Source: Gemmatimonas sp.
GTDB lineage: Bacteria; Gemmatimonadota; Gemmatimonadetes; Gemmatimonadales; Gemmatimonadaceae
DNA length: 36,383 nt
Assembly: GCF_021298855.1 (NCBI RefSeq)
Contig: NZ_JAJTHI010000084.1
Span: forward strand, 1-36,383
Reading direction: 5' to 3'
In this document: piece after piece, positions 26,145-33,961 of the stretch
How positions within the stretch are numbered: position 1 is the stretch's first letter
Layout: every line of letters starts with the position of its first letter
Made by a program: the position numbers and the translations under genes
Notes under the pieces: model-generated
Told to the model about the DNA's origin: nothing
The model's input: the letters and a program-made list of their open reading frames with translations, nothing else
Database searches by the model: none

Positions 26145-27290
26145 TCAGGCGGAGGTGCTGCTCCCCAGCTGCGTTTCGATGAAGCGGGTGTTGGTCAGGG
26201 CGTCGTGGGAGCGGCCGTTGGGGTCCTGCCGGGCGCGGATGGCGTTGACCATCTCGAGCGCTGTGTGGGCCGCGGGCGGGTGCTGCGCATCGCTCTCTCC
26301 CAGCGGGGTCACGCGGTTGCCCCAGCGCACCAGCAGCGCGCCGAAGGTCAGGCCGCCGCCGAAGCCCGGCATGAGAATGAGACTGCCCGGCTTCACCCGC
26401 CCCTCCTTGAGGGCGTCCACGAGGCTCACTGGTACCGTGGCGGCGCTCATGTTGCCGTAGCGCTGCACGGTGAGCATGACCCGCTCCATGGGCACGCCGG
26501 CGTACTTGGCCACCGCCTCGATGATGCGCAGGTTGGCCTGATGCGGCACCACCAGGTCGATGTCGTCGGCGGTGACCCCGGCGGCCTGCATGACGCGCCC
26601 GCAGGCGTCGCTCATGCCATGCACCGCCCGCTTGAAAATGGCCTGTCCGTCGAAGTCCCAGAGCGTATCGCCGTAGTGCAGATCGCCGTTCACGTACGAG
26701 CACCCCATGCCACGCACGCGCAGCGTCTGCCGCGCCTCGGCGTCGCACCCCAGGACGGTGCCGATCACGCCCCCCGGCGTGTCGCTGGCCTGCAGCACCA
26801 CCGCTGCCGCGCCGTCGCCGAAGAGCACGGCCACGTTGCGGTTGCTCCAGTCCATGAAGGGGCTGATGAACTCCACGCCAATGACGAGGGCGTTCTGCAC
26901 CATGCCGCTCTGGATCATGGCCGTGGCACTGGAGAGCCCGTACAGGAAGCTCGTGCAGGCGGTGTTCACGTCCATGGCGGCGGCGCGGGCGGCGCCCAGG
27001 GCCACCTGGACGCCGGAGGCGCAATTGGGGACCTGCTCATCGGGGGAGCAGCTGCCGTACACGATGAGCTCGAGCGCCCCGGCGTCGAGCCCCGCGCAGG
27101 CCAGCGCCCGCCGGCTGGCGAGGGTGGCCATCTCGATGGCGGACACATGGGAAATGCGCCGCTCCTTCATGCCGGTGCGCTGCGTGATCCACTCGTCGGA
27201 GGTCTCGAGAAAGGTCGAGAGGTCGTCGTTGGTGAGCACCGCGGGGGGCAGGCCTTCGCCCCAGCCGGTGATGGCAGCGTATCGGGTCAC
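26145..27290 (-). CDS. Beta-ketoacyl-ACP synthase III (FabH family)
   Basis: A 381-residue thiolase-fold synthase. With the GTG start at 27290 the catalytic cysteine falls at C112 (DVNTACTSFLYG), exactly as in E. coli FabH; the other triad residues are H250 (VPHQANLRII) and N280 (QRYGNMSAATVPVSL). FLETSDEWITQRTGMKERRI and FGDGAAAVVL are also typical. It condenses acetyl- or another acyl-CoA with malonyl-ACP, or a related acyl transfer. The frame runs back to a TTG at 27374, but residues there are unlike the family. After the usual end (VRWG, about residue 323) there is an extra tail of about 58 residues. No fab genes are nearby, so it may be a paralogue in secondary or specialised lipid synthesis. 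Confidence 0.9.
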   Translation of the reverse strand: MTRYAAITGWGEGLPPAVLTNDDLSTFLETSDEWITQRTGMKERRISHVSAIEMATLASRRALACAGLDAGALELIVYGSCSPDEQVPNCASGVQVALGAARAAAMDVNTACTSFLYGLSSATAMIQSGMVQNALVIGVEFISPFMDWSNRNVAVLFGDGAAAVVLQASDTPGGVIGTVLGCDAEARQTLRVRGMGCSYVNGDLHYGDTLWDFDGQAIFKRAVHGMSDACGRVMQAAGVTADDIDLVVPHQANLRIIEAVAKYAGVPMERVMLTVQRYGNMSAATVPVSLVDALKEGRVKPGSLILMPGFGGGLTFGALLVRWGNRVTPLGESDAQHPPAAHTALEMVNAIRARQDPNGRSHDALTNTRFIETQLGSSTSA

Positions 27291-27409
27291 GGGAAGTTGC
27301 CGGAGGGTGAGCGGTGCCCCGCAGGAGGGAGATGGGGCCGGGGGAACGCTATGGATGGGACGCGCATGTGACAAGCGGGGCCCCCGGTCCGCTGCCGAAC
27401 CGGGTGAGC

Positions 27410-27424
27410 CGTACGTAACGTACG
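27410..27424. promoter_or_regulatory. 15-bp near-palindrome (7+1+7), candidate operator
   Basis: CGTACGT A ACGTACG is a perfect inverted repeat with one central base, 40 nt upstream of the PH-domain gene start and 120 nt upstream of the divergent fabH-like start. Its tight symmetry and AT content, higher than the surroundings, suit a transcription-factor site. The binding factor is unknown. Confidence 0.45.
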
Positions 27425-27464
27425 ACGTTCGCGGGTCCGTCCAATTTCACCCTGGGGAGACTGC

Positions 27465-28073
27465 ATGTTCAAGAAATTCGCCGCCGAAGCGCTGGGGCTG
27501 AGCGATATCGGCATCATCGTGTCAGCGAAGGACTACGACAAGGTCGATGCCGACGATTACCTGTTCCACGAGGACCAGGAGCGCATCTTCTTCCTCATCA
27601 AGAGCAAGAAGGACGAGTACTGCTTCACGAACTTCGCGCTCATCCACGTGGACGGCGAGTCGGCGATTTCCAGCAAGCGGGTGATCAAGCGGTACGACTA
27701 CGCGCAGTACCCCATTGCGAATGTCACCATCGAGACCGCCGGCACGATCGACCTCGACATCGAGCTCAAGTTCACGATCGGCGACCACGTGTTCAGCATC
27801 GACGTCCGCAAGGACCACATCGAGCAGCTGAAGGACATCTACAAGGCGCTGCACACCATCGGCAAGCTGCAGCGGCACGACGAGCAGGGGCGGTCGAACG
27901 CCATGTCGGCGGCGTCGGTGCTGGGCAGCATGCTCAAGCTCAACTCGGCGTCGGACCCCGCCGCCGTATCGGCGCACTACCGCTCACTGCTGGATGAGCT
28001 CAACGAGTCCGTGCTGCAGCGTCACCTGCGCAAGGATTTCAGCTCGGTGTTCGAGAAGTACATTCACGCCTAA
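27465..28073 (+). CDS. PH-domain protein, YvbH-like
   Basis: A 202-residue cytoplasmic protein. Residues 1-125 are a bacterial pleckstrin-homology domain very like Bacillus YvbH: MFKKFAAEALGLSDIG, VDADDYLFHEDQERIFFLIKSKKDEYCFTNFALIHVDG, KRVIKRYDYAQYP and ETAGTIDLDIELKFTIGDHVFSIDV. The remainder (about 130-202) is a helical segment in the place of the YvbH oligomerisation region. A good Shine-Dalgarno sequence (GGGGAGA, 27454-27460) precedes the ATG. The role of the family is unknown; self-assembly is suggested for YvbH-type PH proteins. It is apparently monocistronic, with a 15-bp inverted repeat in its promoter region, which suggests specific regulation. Confidence 0.9.
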   Translation: MFKKFAAEALGLSDIGIIVSAKDYDKVDADDYLFHEDQERIFFLIKSKKDEYCFTNFALIHVDGESAISSKRVIKRYDYAQYPIANVTIETAGTIDLDIELKFTIGDHVFSIDVRKDHIEQLKDIYKALHTIGKLQRHDEQGRSNAMSAASVLGSMLKLNSASDPAAVSAHYRSLLDELNESVLQRHLRKDFSSVFEKYIHA

Positions 28074-28110
28074 GCGCGACTCGAAACCCGAAACCCGAAA
28101 CTCCTGCGGC

Positions 28111-28149
28111 TGGCGCGGCGCCCGCCCTACCGCAAGAACCGCCGCGCCA
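28111..28149. terminator. Inverted repeat between convergent genes
   Basis: TGGCGCGGCG (28111-28120) and CGCCGCGCCA (28140-28149) form a perfect 10-bp stem with a 19-nt loop. It lies after the PH-domain gene stop (28073) and covers the 3' end of the convergent small gene, so a bidirectional terminator is plausible. Just before it, at 28082-28101, CGAAACC is repeated three times (last copy CGAAAC). Confidence 0.5.
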
Positions 28150-28399
28150 CCTGCTCCAATCGGTCATCGCCGGCCAGTTCGGCCTCGTGCAGGATGACCT
28201 CGACGTACGGCTTGAGGCCGGGCTCGCCCCAGTAGTACCCGGTGGCGCGCTCGGCCAATTCCGTTTCCCCCACGCGGGCGGCTTCGAGCAGGGCACGGGC
28301 AGCCACGCGGTCGTAGTCGGGATCGGCCTTGTCGGGGAGCCCGTAGTTGCGGCGCGGCTTTTCGCCTTCGGCGTCGTCGCGCAGGAATGCCATGGACAT
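28127..28399 (-). CDS. Small protein of unknown function
   Basis: A 90-residue acidic soluble protein beginning MSMAFLRDDAEGEKPRRNYGLPDKADPDYD and continuing with helical, Ala/Glu/Arg-rich sequence (RALLEAARVGETELAERATGY, EVILHEAELAGDDRLEQVARRFLR). I do not recognise the family. Support for a real gene is the Shine-Dalgarno sequence GGGAGG four nt before the ATG at 28399 (a second in-frame ATG at 28393), the coding-like composition and the tight fit between neighbours. A longer frame to 28786 overlaps the response regulator and is a shadow. It lies downstream of the regulator gene on the same strand, with a possible hairpin between them. Confidence 0.65.
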   Translation of the reverse strand: MSMAFLRDDAEGEKPRRNYGLPDKADPDYDRVAARALLEAARVGETELAERATGYYWGEPGLKPYVEVILHEAELAGDDRLEQVARRFLR

Positions 28400-28439
28400 G
28401 CTGCCTCCCGGCGGGTGGTGGAACCGCGAAAGGTAGCGA

Positions 28440-28470
28440 CCTCCGGGGCCCGGTGCAGCCGCGCCGGAGG
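28440..28470 (-). terminator. Possible hairpin after the response regulator
   Basis: CCTCCGG (28440-28446) and CCGGAGG (28464-28470) form a 7-bp stem with a 17-nt loop, 24 nt past the LytTR regulator stop codon. It has no T-tract, so this is tentative. Confidence 0.3.
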
Positions 28471-28494
28471 CGTGTGCGCCGCTCGTGTGCTTCG

Positions 28495-29292
28495 TCACAA
28501 GCGCAACTGCTCGGCCATCGCGCGACTCTGGCGCCTGGATACCACCACCTCGTGCCCACCGTCCAGACGCAACAGCAGGCGACCGGCGAACCACGAACGC
28601 ACCTCGCGAATCCAGTGCACACCGACGATCTGTGTCCGATTCGCGCGGAGGAACGCCCGCGCTGGCAAGCGCGCCTCGACCAGTCGCAGCGAACGGGGGC
28701 TCACGGCGCTCCCGCGTCCGAAATGCACGCGCGTGGACTCCCCGTGTACCTCGAGGAGCCGCATCTCGCCGAGTGTCACGAACCATCCGGCCTCACCGTC
28801 GCTCAGGAAGACCCGATCGTGCAGTGCCAGGGGGTGCCGCGACGCGGTTTCACCGCCCTCGTCGTGCGACGCGGCCTCCATGGCCGGCGTCGCCTCGGTT
28901 GCTCCCCGCGCCTGGGCGGTGGCCTCGAGGGAAGGCAGCACCCGGGCCATCGTGGTGGCCAACCGCGTCGCCGTGACCGGCTTGAGCAGATAGTCCAACG
29001 CGTTCAACTCGAGCGCCCGGAACACATACGATTGATGCGCCGTCACGAACACCACATGCGGGGCCGTGTCCAGCGTGCTCAACCACTGCACCCCGTTGCC
29101 ATCCGGCAACGTGATGTCGAGCAACACCAGATCAGGTTCCAGTTCGAGAATTGCCGCTTTGGCCGACGCGATGGTGGAGACCTCGCCCACCACCTCCAAT
29201 CGGTCGGCAAAGTCCGACAACAGGCGCCTCAGCTCCTGGCGCGCGAGCGGTTCGTCGTCCACCAGAAGAACACGGAACAACGGGCGAATCAC
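28495..29292 (-). CDS. LytTR-family response regulator
   Basis: A 265-residue two-domain regulator. The receiver domain (1-120) has the acidic pair D12-D13 (LLVDDEPLAR), the phospho-acceptor D59 (LVLLDITLPDG), FVTAHQSYVFRALELNALDYLLKP with the conserved lysine. A polar Ala/Glu linker follows (about 125-150). The C-terminal LytTR DNA-binding domain (about 155-265) has DRVFLSDGEAGWFV, LLEVHGESTRVHFG, FLRANRTQIVGVHWIREV and RLDGGHEVVVSRRQ. The start is GTG at 29292. It should be phosphorylated by a LytS/YehU-type kinase; one lies 1.6 kb away at 30883-31983 on the same strand, separated by an opposite-strand esterase gene. The 211-nt divergent gap upstream (29293-29503) shows no clear promoter motif. 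Confidence 0.94.
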   Translation of the reverse strand: MIRPLFRVLLVDDEPLARQELRRLLSDFADRLEVVGEVSTIASAKAAILELEPDLVLLDITLPDGNGVQWLSTLDTAPHVVFVTAHQSYVFRALELNALDYLLKPVTATRLATTMARVLPSLEATAQARGATEATPAMEAASHDEGGETASRHPLALHDRVFLSDGEAGWFVTLGEMRLLEVHGESTRVHFGRGSAVSPRSLRLVEARLPARAFLRANRTQIVGVHWIREVRSWFAGRLLLRLDGGHEVVVSRRQSRAMAEQLRL

Positions 29293-29503
29293 GATCTTCG
29301 TTCTCGGCTATTGGGTCCTGGCGGGTTGCTCACTGGGCCGGTACGATGCCGCGTGGTCCGCGGTTTCGCATGACCGCTCGACGGTCTCACGAACCGTTCG
29401 GAGGCAGCGAGGCACCATTCGAACGGCCGCAAGTTGCCGATCGCCCGAGGGGGCACGACCCTGTCGGCTGTCCACGATCGTCACTCCCCTCGCGCACAGA
29501 TCC

Positions 29504-30832
29504 ATGAAGAACGTATACGCGGCGCGCGCGCTGCGCCTGCCGACGCTGGCCACCATCATGCTCGTGGTGGCATGTCAGTCGAACACGGAGCCCGCCGCCA
29601 CACCGGAAGTGGTCGCCGAGATCCGCGCGCAGGCCACGTCGCTCGGTGACAGCGGCCTGCTGGCATCGGCGGTTCGACAGCGTGTGCTGCAAAGCACGAG
29701 TAGTGCCACAGTAGTGACACTCGGGGAAGCGACCCACGGCACCCGTGAGTTCTTCGTTTACAAGAATCAGGCCATTCAACTGCTGATCCAGAACGGGACG
29801 CGGATCGTCGCGTTCGAGGCCCCGTGGGCCGCCACGCGCTCGGTGAACGCATATGTGCAGGGCGATCCCGTGCCGGAAACGGCCGCGATGACGGCCTTGC
29901 AGTACAACGTGTGGCGGACCGAGGAGGTGCGGGACCTGCTGCGCATGCTCCGCGCGGCGAACGCCACCCGCTCCGCCAGCGAGCGGGTGCAGTTCGTGGG
30001 GGTGGACCCGCAGGACTACGGGTTCACCACGGGCGATGGGACGATGGCGCAGCTGGATACCCTCCTGCGCCGGACGGATCCGCTCCTGGCCAACCAGGTG
30101 AAGCAGAACTACGCGACGGCGGGCGCGATTGCCGATACGGCGACGCGCGCCGGCCGCTTCACGTCGGCGCAGGTCACACGATTCACCACCGTGCTGCGCC
30201 AGGCCTCGACGGCGGTTGCGGCCGCTGCGCCGCAGCTGGCCGCGTCACTGGGCCCGAGCGACGCCGCGTGGGCCGTACGCAGCGCGGAGGTCCTGCGGCT
30301 GTTTGGCGACCAGGCTGTGAAGTCGGGCGCCGGCGACGAGGATGGGGCCTTCACCCTGCGCGACAGCGTCATGGCGGACAATCTGCTGTGGTGGGCCCAA
30401 CGATCCGGCACCACCCGGCGCGCGGTCCTGTGGGGGCACAACGGACACACCGGGGTCGTCGACACGGATGGGGTCCGATCGACCGGGTGGTTCCTTCGCC
30501 GTACGCTGGGCAACGCGCTGGTGTCGGTCGGTTTCTCGTTCGGGGGGGGGCAGTACAATGCCAACGTCCCCAACGATCCACAGACGGCGCCACCCGCCCC
30601 GTCGTCCACCGTCGATGGCGCGTTGGCTGCAGCCCTCACCACACCAGCCTGGTTCGACCTGCGCACGGTGACCGGTGCACTGGCCACGTGGTTCACGCAA
30701 GCCAAGGGCACGCGCTGGCTGGGCGCCGGCGGAGACAGCAGCCCGAACGTGTATCTGCCGCTGACCATGCGTCCCACGTTCGATGCCCTGATCTTCGTCC
30801 CCACCATCACGGCCAGTCGCAAGCTGCCCTGA
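29504..30832 (+). CDS. Erythromycin-esterase-family lipoprotein
   Basis: A 442-residue protein of the erythromycin esterase (EreA/EreB-like) family. The N-terminus MKNVYAARALRLPTLATIML ends in a lipobox VVAC with C24, so it is probably a lipoprotein. The active-site blocks match: GEATHGTREFF with E75, H78 and R81, then VAFEAPW with E105, spaced as E43/H46/E74 in EreB. The later histidine block is VLWGHNGHTG. It could hydrolyse a lactone or ester; family membership does not prove macrolide resistance, and extracytoplasmic Ere-like proteins are mostly uncharacterised. I chose ATG 29504 because it opens the signal peptide. It lies between, and opposite to, the two genes of a LytTR two-component system. 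Confidence 0.9.
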   Translation: MKNVYAARALRLPTLATIMLVVACQSNTEPAATPEVVAEIRAQATSLGDSGLLASAVRQRVLQSTSSATVVTLGEATHGTREFFVYKNQAIQLLIQNGTRIVAFEAPWAATRSVNAYVQGDPVPETAAMTALQYNVWRTEEVRDLLRMLRAANATRSASERVQFVGVDPQDYGFTTGDGTMAQLDTLLRRTDPLLANQVKQNYATAGAIADTATRAGRFTSAQVTRFTTVLRQASTAVAAAAPQLAASLGPSDAAWAVRSAEVLRLFGDQAVKSGAGDEDGAFTLRDSVMADNLLWWAQRSGTTRRAVLWGHNGHTGVVDTDGVRSTGWFLRRTLGNALVSVGFSFGGGQYNANVPNDPQTAPPAPSSTVDGALAAALTTPAWFDLRTVTGALATWFTQAKGTRWLGAGGDSSPNVYLPLTMRPTFDALIFVPTITASRKLP

Positions 30833-30842
30833 GCCGGCCGCT

Positions 30843-30870
30843 GCCCGCCGGCCGCCGCCGGCCCGCGGGC
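30843..30870. terminator. Hairpin between convergent esterase and kinase genes
   Basis: GCCCGC (30843-30848), C, GGCC (30850-30853), loop GCCGCC, GGCC (30860-30863), C, GCGGGC (30865-30870): a ten-pair stem with one mismatch in the 50-nt convergent gap. Likely bidirectional terminator. Confidence 0.55.
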
Positions 30871-30882
30871 AATCTGCCAGCG

Positions 30883-31983
30883 TCACCCGGACAATTCGTC
30901 AGCGCTCAGCGGGAAGCGGATGTGCGTGGCGAATTCCGTCGGTGCGGTGCGACGCGGTTCGAGGGTGGCTTCCTCGCCATACAGGAGCCGCAACCGCTCG
31001 ATCGAGTTGCGAAGCCCGGACGATTCCCTGCGCGGCGCTGCGGTGTGCTCGTCGCCCACGGGGTTCCGGATGGTGAGCTCCACGAAATGGCCCGCCCGTT
31101 GGGCCTGCACGACAATGGTTCCCCCCAATGGCGACGTGCCGATCCCATGGTGTACGGCATTTTCGCAGAGCGTCTGCAGCATCAGCGGGGGAACCATGGC
31201 CTGCGCCACCGCGGGGTCCAGTTCGACACGGATCTGCATGCGGTCGTGGAATCGCTCCTGCTCGATTTCCAGGTAGCTCCGTGCGATCGCCACCTCGTCC
31301 TGCAGCGGCACCGCGTGACGACGGCCGGTGACGGTCGCGTAGTGCAGAATCTCGGCATATCGCCCGATCATCGCGCGCGCGCGCTCAGGGTCGCTGGCAA
31401 TGAGCGCCTGGACCGAGTTGAGCGCGTTGAACAGGAAATGCGGATTCATCACGGCGCGAGCCACCCGCGCCTCCGCGTCCTGCGCCAGTCGTTGGAGTTC
31501 ACGCTGCTCTGCCGCGGCCTGGCCCGCGTACATCAGCGAGACGGCGCTGATGTACACCGCGAGCCACGTCACCAGTCCGAGGCACCACTGGACCAGCGAG
31601 GGGAGGAACCAGTCGAGCAGCAGCGCGCGCACGGATGGTGGGAACTCGGCGCCCCGCAGGCCGAGCTCCAGCACGCCAATGGTGACGAGGCAACACACCG
31701 CCGTCCGCGGCACGGCCCGCAGCGCCCATCGACGGACGGTTGCCACCTGCAGGATCGGCAGCCCCGCCAGCGCCAGATCGCGCCTGAGCCAGGTCGTTCC
31801 CACGGCGCCGACCACGCCGGACAGCACGTGATACACGACGTCGCCGCTGGACCGGGTGTCGAACAACACGCCGGGCAGCGCGAGGAGACCGAAGAGGGCG
31901 GTCTGTCCGTACCAGAACGCCGGGGTCGGGGCAACGGGAAGTGCGGGTCGGGACCCGACCGCAGAGGGACGCGAGGCAGGCAT
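30883..31983 (-). CDS. LytS/YehU-type sensor histidine kinase
   Basis: A 366-residue kinase of the His_kinase (PF06580) family. Four hydrophobic segments span about residues 22-42, 50-66, 93-110 and 126-150, with no separate sensor domain. The phospho-acceptor H182 is in MNPHFLFNALNSVQAL, preceded by a short coiled coil (AAEQRELQRLAQDAEARVARA). The HATPase region has LEIEQERFHDRM, VPPLMLQTLCENAVHHGI (N-box) and SGLRNSIERLRLLYGEEATLE (G-box). It should phosphorylate a LytTR regulator, almost surely the one at 28495-29292. In most genomes the two genes are adjacent and overlap; here an esterase gene on the other strand separates them. It has its own 158-nt upstream gap. Confidence 0.94.
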   Translation of the reverse strand: MPASRPSAVGSRPALPVAPTPAFWYGQTALFGLLALPGVLFDTRSSGDVVYHVLSGVVGAVGTTWLRRDLALAGLPILQVATVRRWALRAVPRTAVCCLVTIGVLELGLRGAEFPPSVRALLLDWFLPSLVQWCLGLVTWLAVYISAVSLMYAGQAAAEQRELQRLAQDAEARVARAVMNPHFLFNALNSVQALIASDPERARAMIGRYAEILHYATVTGRRHAVPLQDEVAIARSYLEIEQERFHDRMQIRVELDPAVAQAMVPPLMLQTLCENAVHHGIGTSPLGGTIVVQAQRAGHFVELTIRNPVGDEHTAAPRRESSGLRNSIERLRLLYGEEATLEPRRTAPTEFATHIRFPLSADELSG

Positions 31984-32059
31984 GTGCGGCCAAACTTGCA
32001 GGCGGTCACCATGGAGAACAACGGCGAGCGGCGGCCCGGTCGAGCGGCTGCGGCTCCCG

Positions 32060-32072
32060 GTGGTGTCACCAC
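32060..32072. promoter_or_regulatory. 13-bp inverted repeat upstream of the kinase gene
   Basis: GTGGTG T CACCAC is a perfect 6+1+6 dyad, 77 nt upstream of the kinase ATG and about 70 nt after the stop of the preceding serine hydrolase. It could be an operator or part of a terminator. Weak evidence. Confidence 0.25.
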
Positions 32073-32141
32073 CCGGCGTGCTGACAACGCCGGCGACCGT
32101 GGCTTGCGTGGACCGCCAGTGTCATTGGCCACCGACTCCGT

Positions 32142-33692
32142 TCAACGCCCCCCGGCGCCACGCAGCGCCTGCAGGAGCGTTACCGTACCCTTCCGCCGCG
32201 CCGCCTCGCCCGCCGACGACCCGCGGTACTTGCCGATGCGCACGATCACCAGGTCGTGCGACGGGATCATCCAGGCGCTCTGCCCGCCGGCGCCCAGCAT
32301 GGCAAACGCCTCGCGGGGCATGGGCTCGCGGCCGTCGCCGTTGATCCAGAAGAACGCGCCGCCGTATTGTGGGCGCCCGTCGGCCACCCACGCTGGCGCC
32401 AGTGTACGCACGTGCTCGCGCACGAACCCCTCCGGCAGCAGCCGCTCGCCGTTCCACACGCCATCCTGCAGGTGCAGCATCCCCAGCCGGGCCCAATCGC
32501 GCGCGGCAATCACCTCGCCGCCGTTCCCCAGCAGATTCCCCGCGGGGTCGGCCCAGATGACGACGTCGCGCATTCCCAGCTTGTCGAACAGCGTGCGCTG
32601 CGGGAAGCTGAAATAGTCTTGCCCCAGCTTTGCGGCCCCCAGCTTGACCAGGTAGCTGGCCAAAATGGGATCGGTGTTGCGGTAGCGCCCCACGGTGTTG
32701 GGGGCCCACTGCGGCGGCCGCGTGGCAGCCCACTGGTAGGCGTTGGGGCCGGTGTAGTAGTACAGGTGGTCGGGGTACCCGAGCGAGGCCTCGTAGTCGG
32801 GGTCCTGCGGCGCGCGGATGCGCAGCCCGCTGGACATGCGCAGGATGTCCTGAATACGGATGGCCTGCCGCGGATCGCCGGGCTGCTGCCACTCGGGGAT
32901 GGGGGCGGGCTGGTCCAGCCGGTACACCCCCATCTGGATGAGGCGCCCCACCAGCGTGCCGGTGAGGCTCTTCCCCATGGACCAGCTCTCCAGCGGTGTG
33001 TGAATGCCGATCCCCGGTGCATACCGCTCGCCGATGATGCGCCCCTTGTGCGTGATCACCACACCCAGCGTCATCGCCTCGGCGGGGCCGAAGATCTCGT
33101 TCACGGCACGCGCCACCAGCGCCGAGTCCACGCCGGCGGGCCAGGGCGTGGTGGGGAGCACGTCGCCCATGGGCCACGGCGTGCTGGCGGCAGGGGGAAG
33201 GTTGGGGGTGACCACCTGCGGGGTGAAGCGCACCGAGTCTTCGCCGATGGAACGCGTGACGCAACCCTGGCTGCCGTACACCTTGGCGGCGCGCTCCACG
33301 CCGCCGGGCAGCGTGAGGCGGATCTCGCGGCGGGCACGGTCGACCACGGTGTCGATGACCTGACGGCGGTACTCCACCGGCCCGGAGAAGAACCCCACGT
33401 TGGCGGCGGCGTCGGCGGGGTCGAGGCCGGTCAGGAAGACCGCGGCGCACATGGTGGTGGCAAAGCCGGCAATGTGGTGCGCCAACCCGTCGCCAGGAGG
33501 CGGGGTCCACGCGCCCGGCAGTTGCAGCGAGTCGGCGCGCGCGATGAGCCGCTGGGTGGCCGCACTGCGCGCGGGGCGGGCGCCCTGGGCGTACGCGGCG
33601 TGCGGCAGCATCGGGAGGGTCATCAGGGTGACGGCGGCCACGCCGGTGGCCTGCAGCAGCCGGGTCAGGGGGGCGAGTGGGCGGTGGGGCAT
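32142..33692 (-). CDS. Exported serine hydrolase, NylB/beta-lactamase fold
   Basis: A 516-residue precursor with a long signal peptide (residues 1-36, ending HAAYAQG). An N-terminal region of about 170 residues is followed by the beta-lactamase-type hydrolase: SxxK in ESWSMGKSLTGTLVGRLI, YRNTDPILASYLV near the tyrosine motif, and LLGNGGEVIAARDWARLGMLHLQDG, a block typical of 6-aminohexanoate-dimer hydrolase-like members. The end (GGQSAWMIPSHDLVIVRIGK) replaces the KTG region. Substrates of this branch are diverse amides and esters; none can be assigned here. The bases before the ATG are C-rich with no Shine-Dalgarno site. It is divergent from the HisD-family gene. Confidence 0.88.
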   Translation of the reverse strand: MPHRPLAPLTRLLQATGVAAVTLMTLPMLPHAAYAQGARPARSAATQRLIARADSLQLPGAWTPPPGDGLAHHIAGFATTMCAAVFLTGLDPADAAANVGFFSGPVEYRRQVIDTVVDRARREIRLTLPGGVERAAKVYGSQGCVTRSIGEDSVRFTPQVVTPNLPPAASTPWPMGDVLPTTPWPAGVDSALVARAVNEIFGPAEAMTLGVVITHKGRIIGERYAPGIGIHTPLESWSMGKSLTGTLVGRLIQMGVYRLDQPAPIPEWQQPGDPRQAIRIQDILRMSSGLRIRAPQDPDYEASLGYPDHLYYYTGPNAYQWAATRPPQWAPNTVGRYRNTDPILASYLVKLGAAKLGQDYFSFPQRTLFDKLGMRDVVIWADPAGNLLGNGGEVIAARDWARLGMLHLQDGVWNGERLLPEGFVREHVRTLAPAWVADGRPQYGGAFFWINGDGREPMPREAFAMLGAGGQSAWMIPSHDLVIVRIGKYRGSSAGEAARRKGTVTLLQALRGAGGR

Positions 33693-33961
33693 CGCGGGGC
33701 GGGAGGGGGCGAGGCGCGGGACCGGATTTCAACGGACGGCGAGTTCCTTCGGGATGCGTGACGCTCCGTCGAGCATACGGCGCGATGGCCGGCGTCGCCA
33801 GCACCACGTCGGGGGGTCCACATGATGGGTCTCCATGACCGGCCACCGTGGGGGGCCAGCGATTGGGATCGTGCGCGAGTGGCGCGCGGGCCCCATCGTT
33901 CTGGGGGCAGGAGGGACAGCGAACCGCGCGTCACAGATCGAGCACAGCTCGGGAGGGGTCG

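Noticed and set aside
25536-27371. 611-residue plus-strand frame over the membrane protein and fabH genes
   Set aside because: Composition is His/Gly/Ala-rich and it is antisense to two recognisable genes.
29394-29426. Inverted repeat CCGTTCG / CGAACGG in the gap before the esterase gene
   Set aside because: Seven-base arms 19 nt apart are expected by chance in a gap of this size; kept out of the features.
29824-32616. 930-residue plus-strand frame over the esterase end, kinase and hydrolase
   Set aside because: It crosses three well-supported genes and shows no motif of its own.
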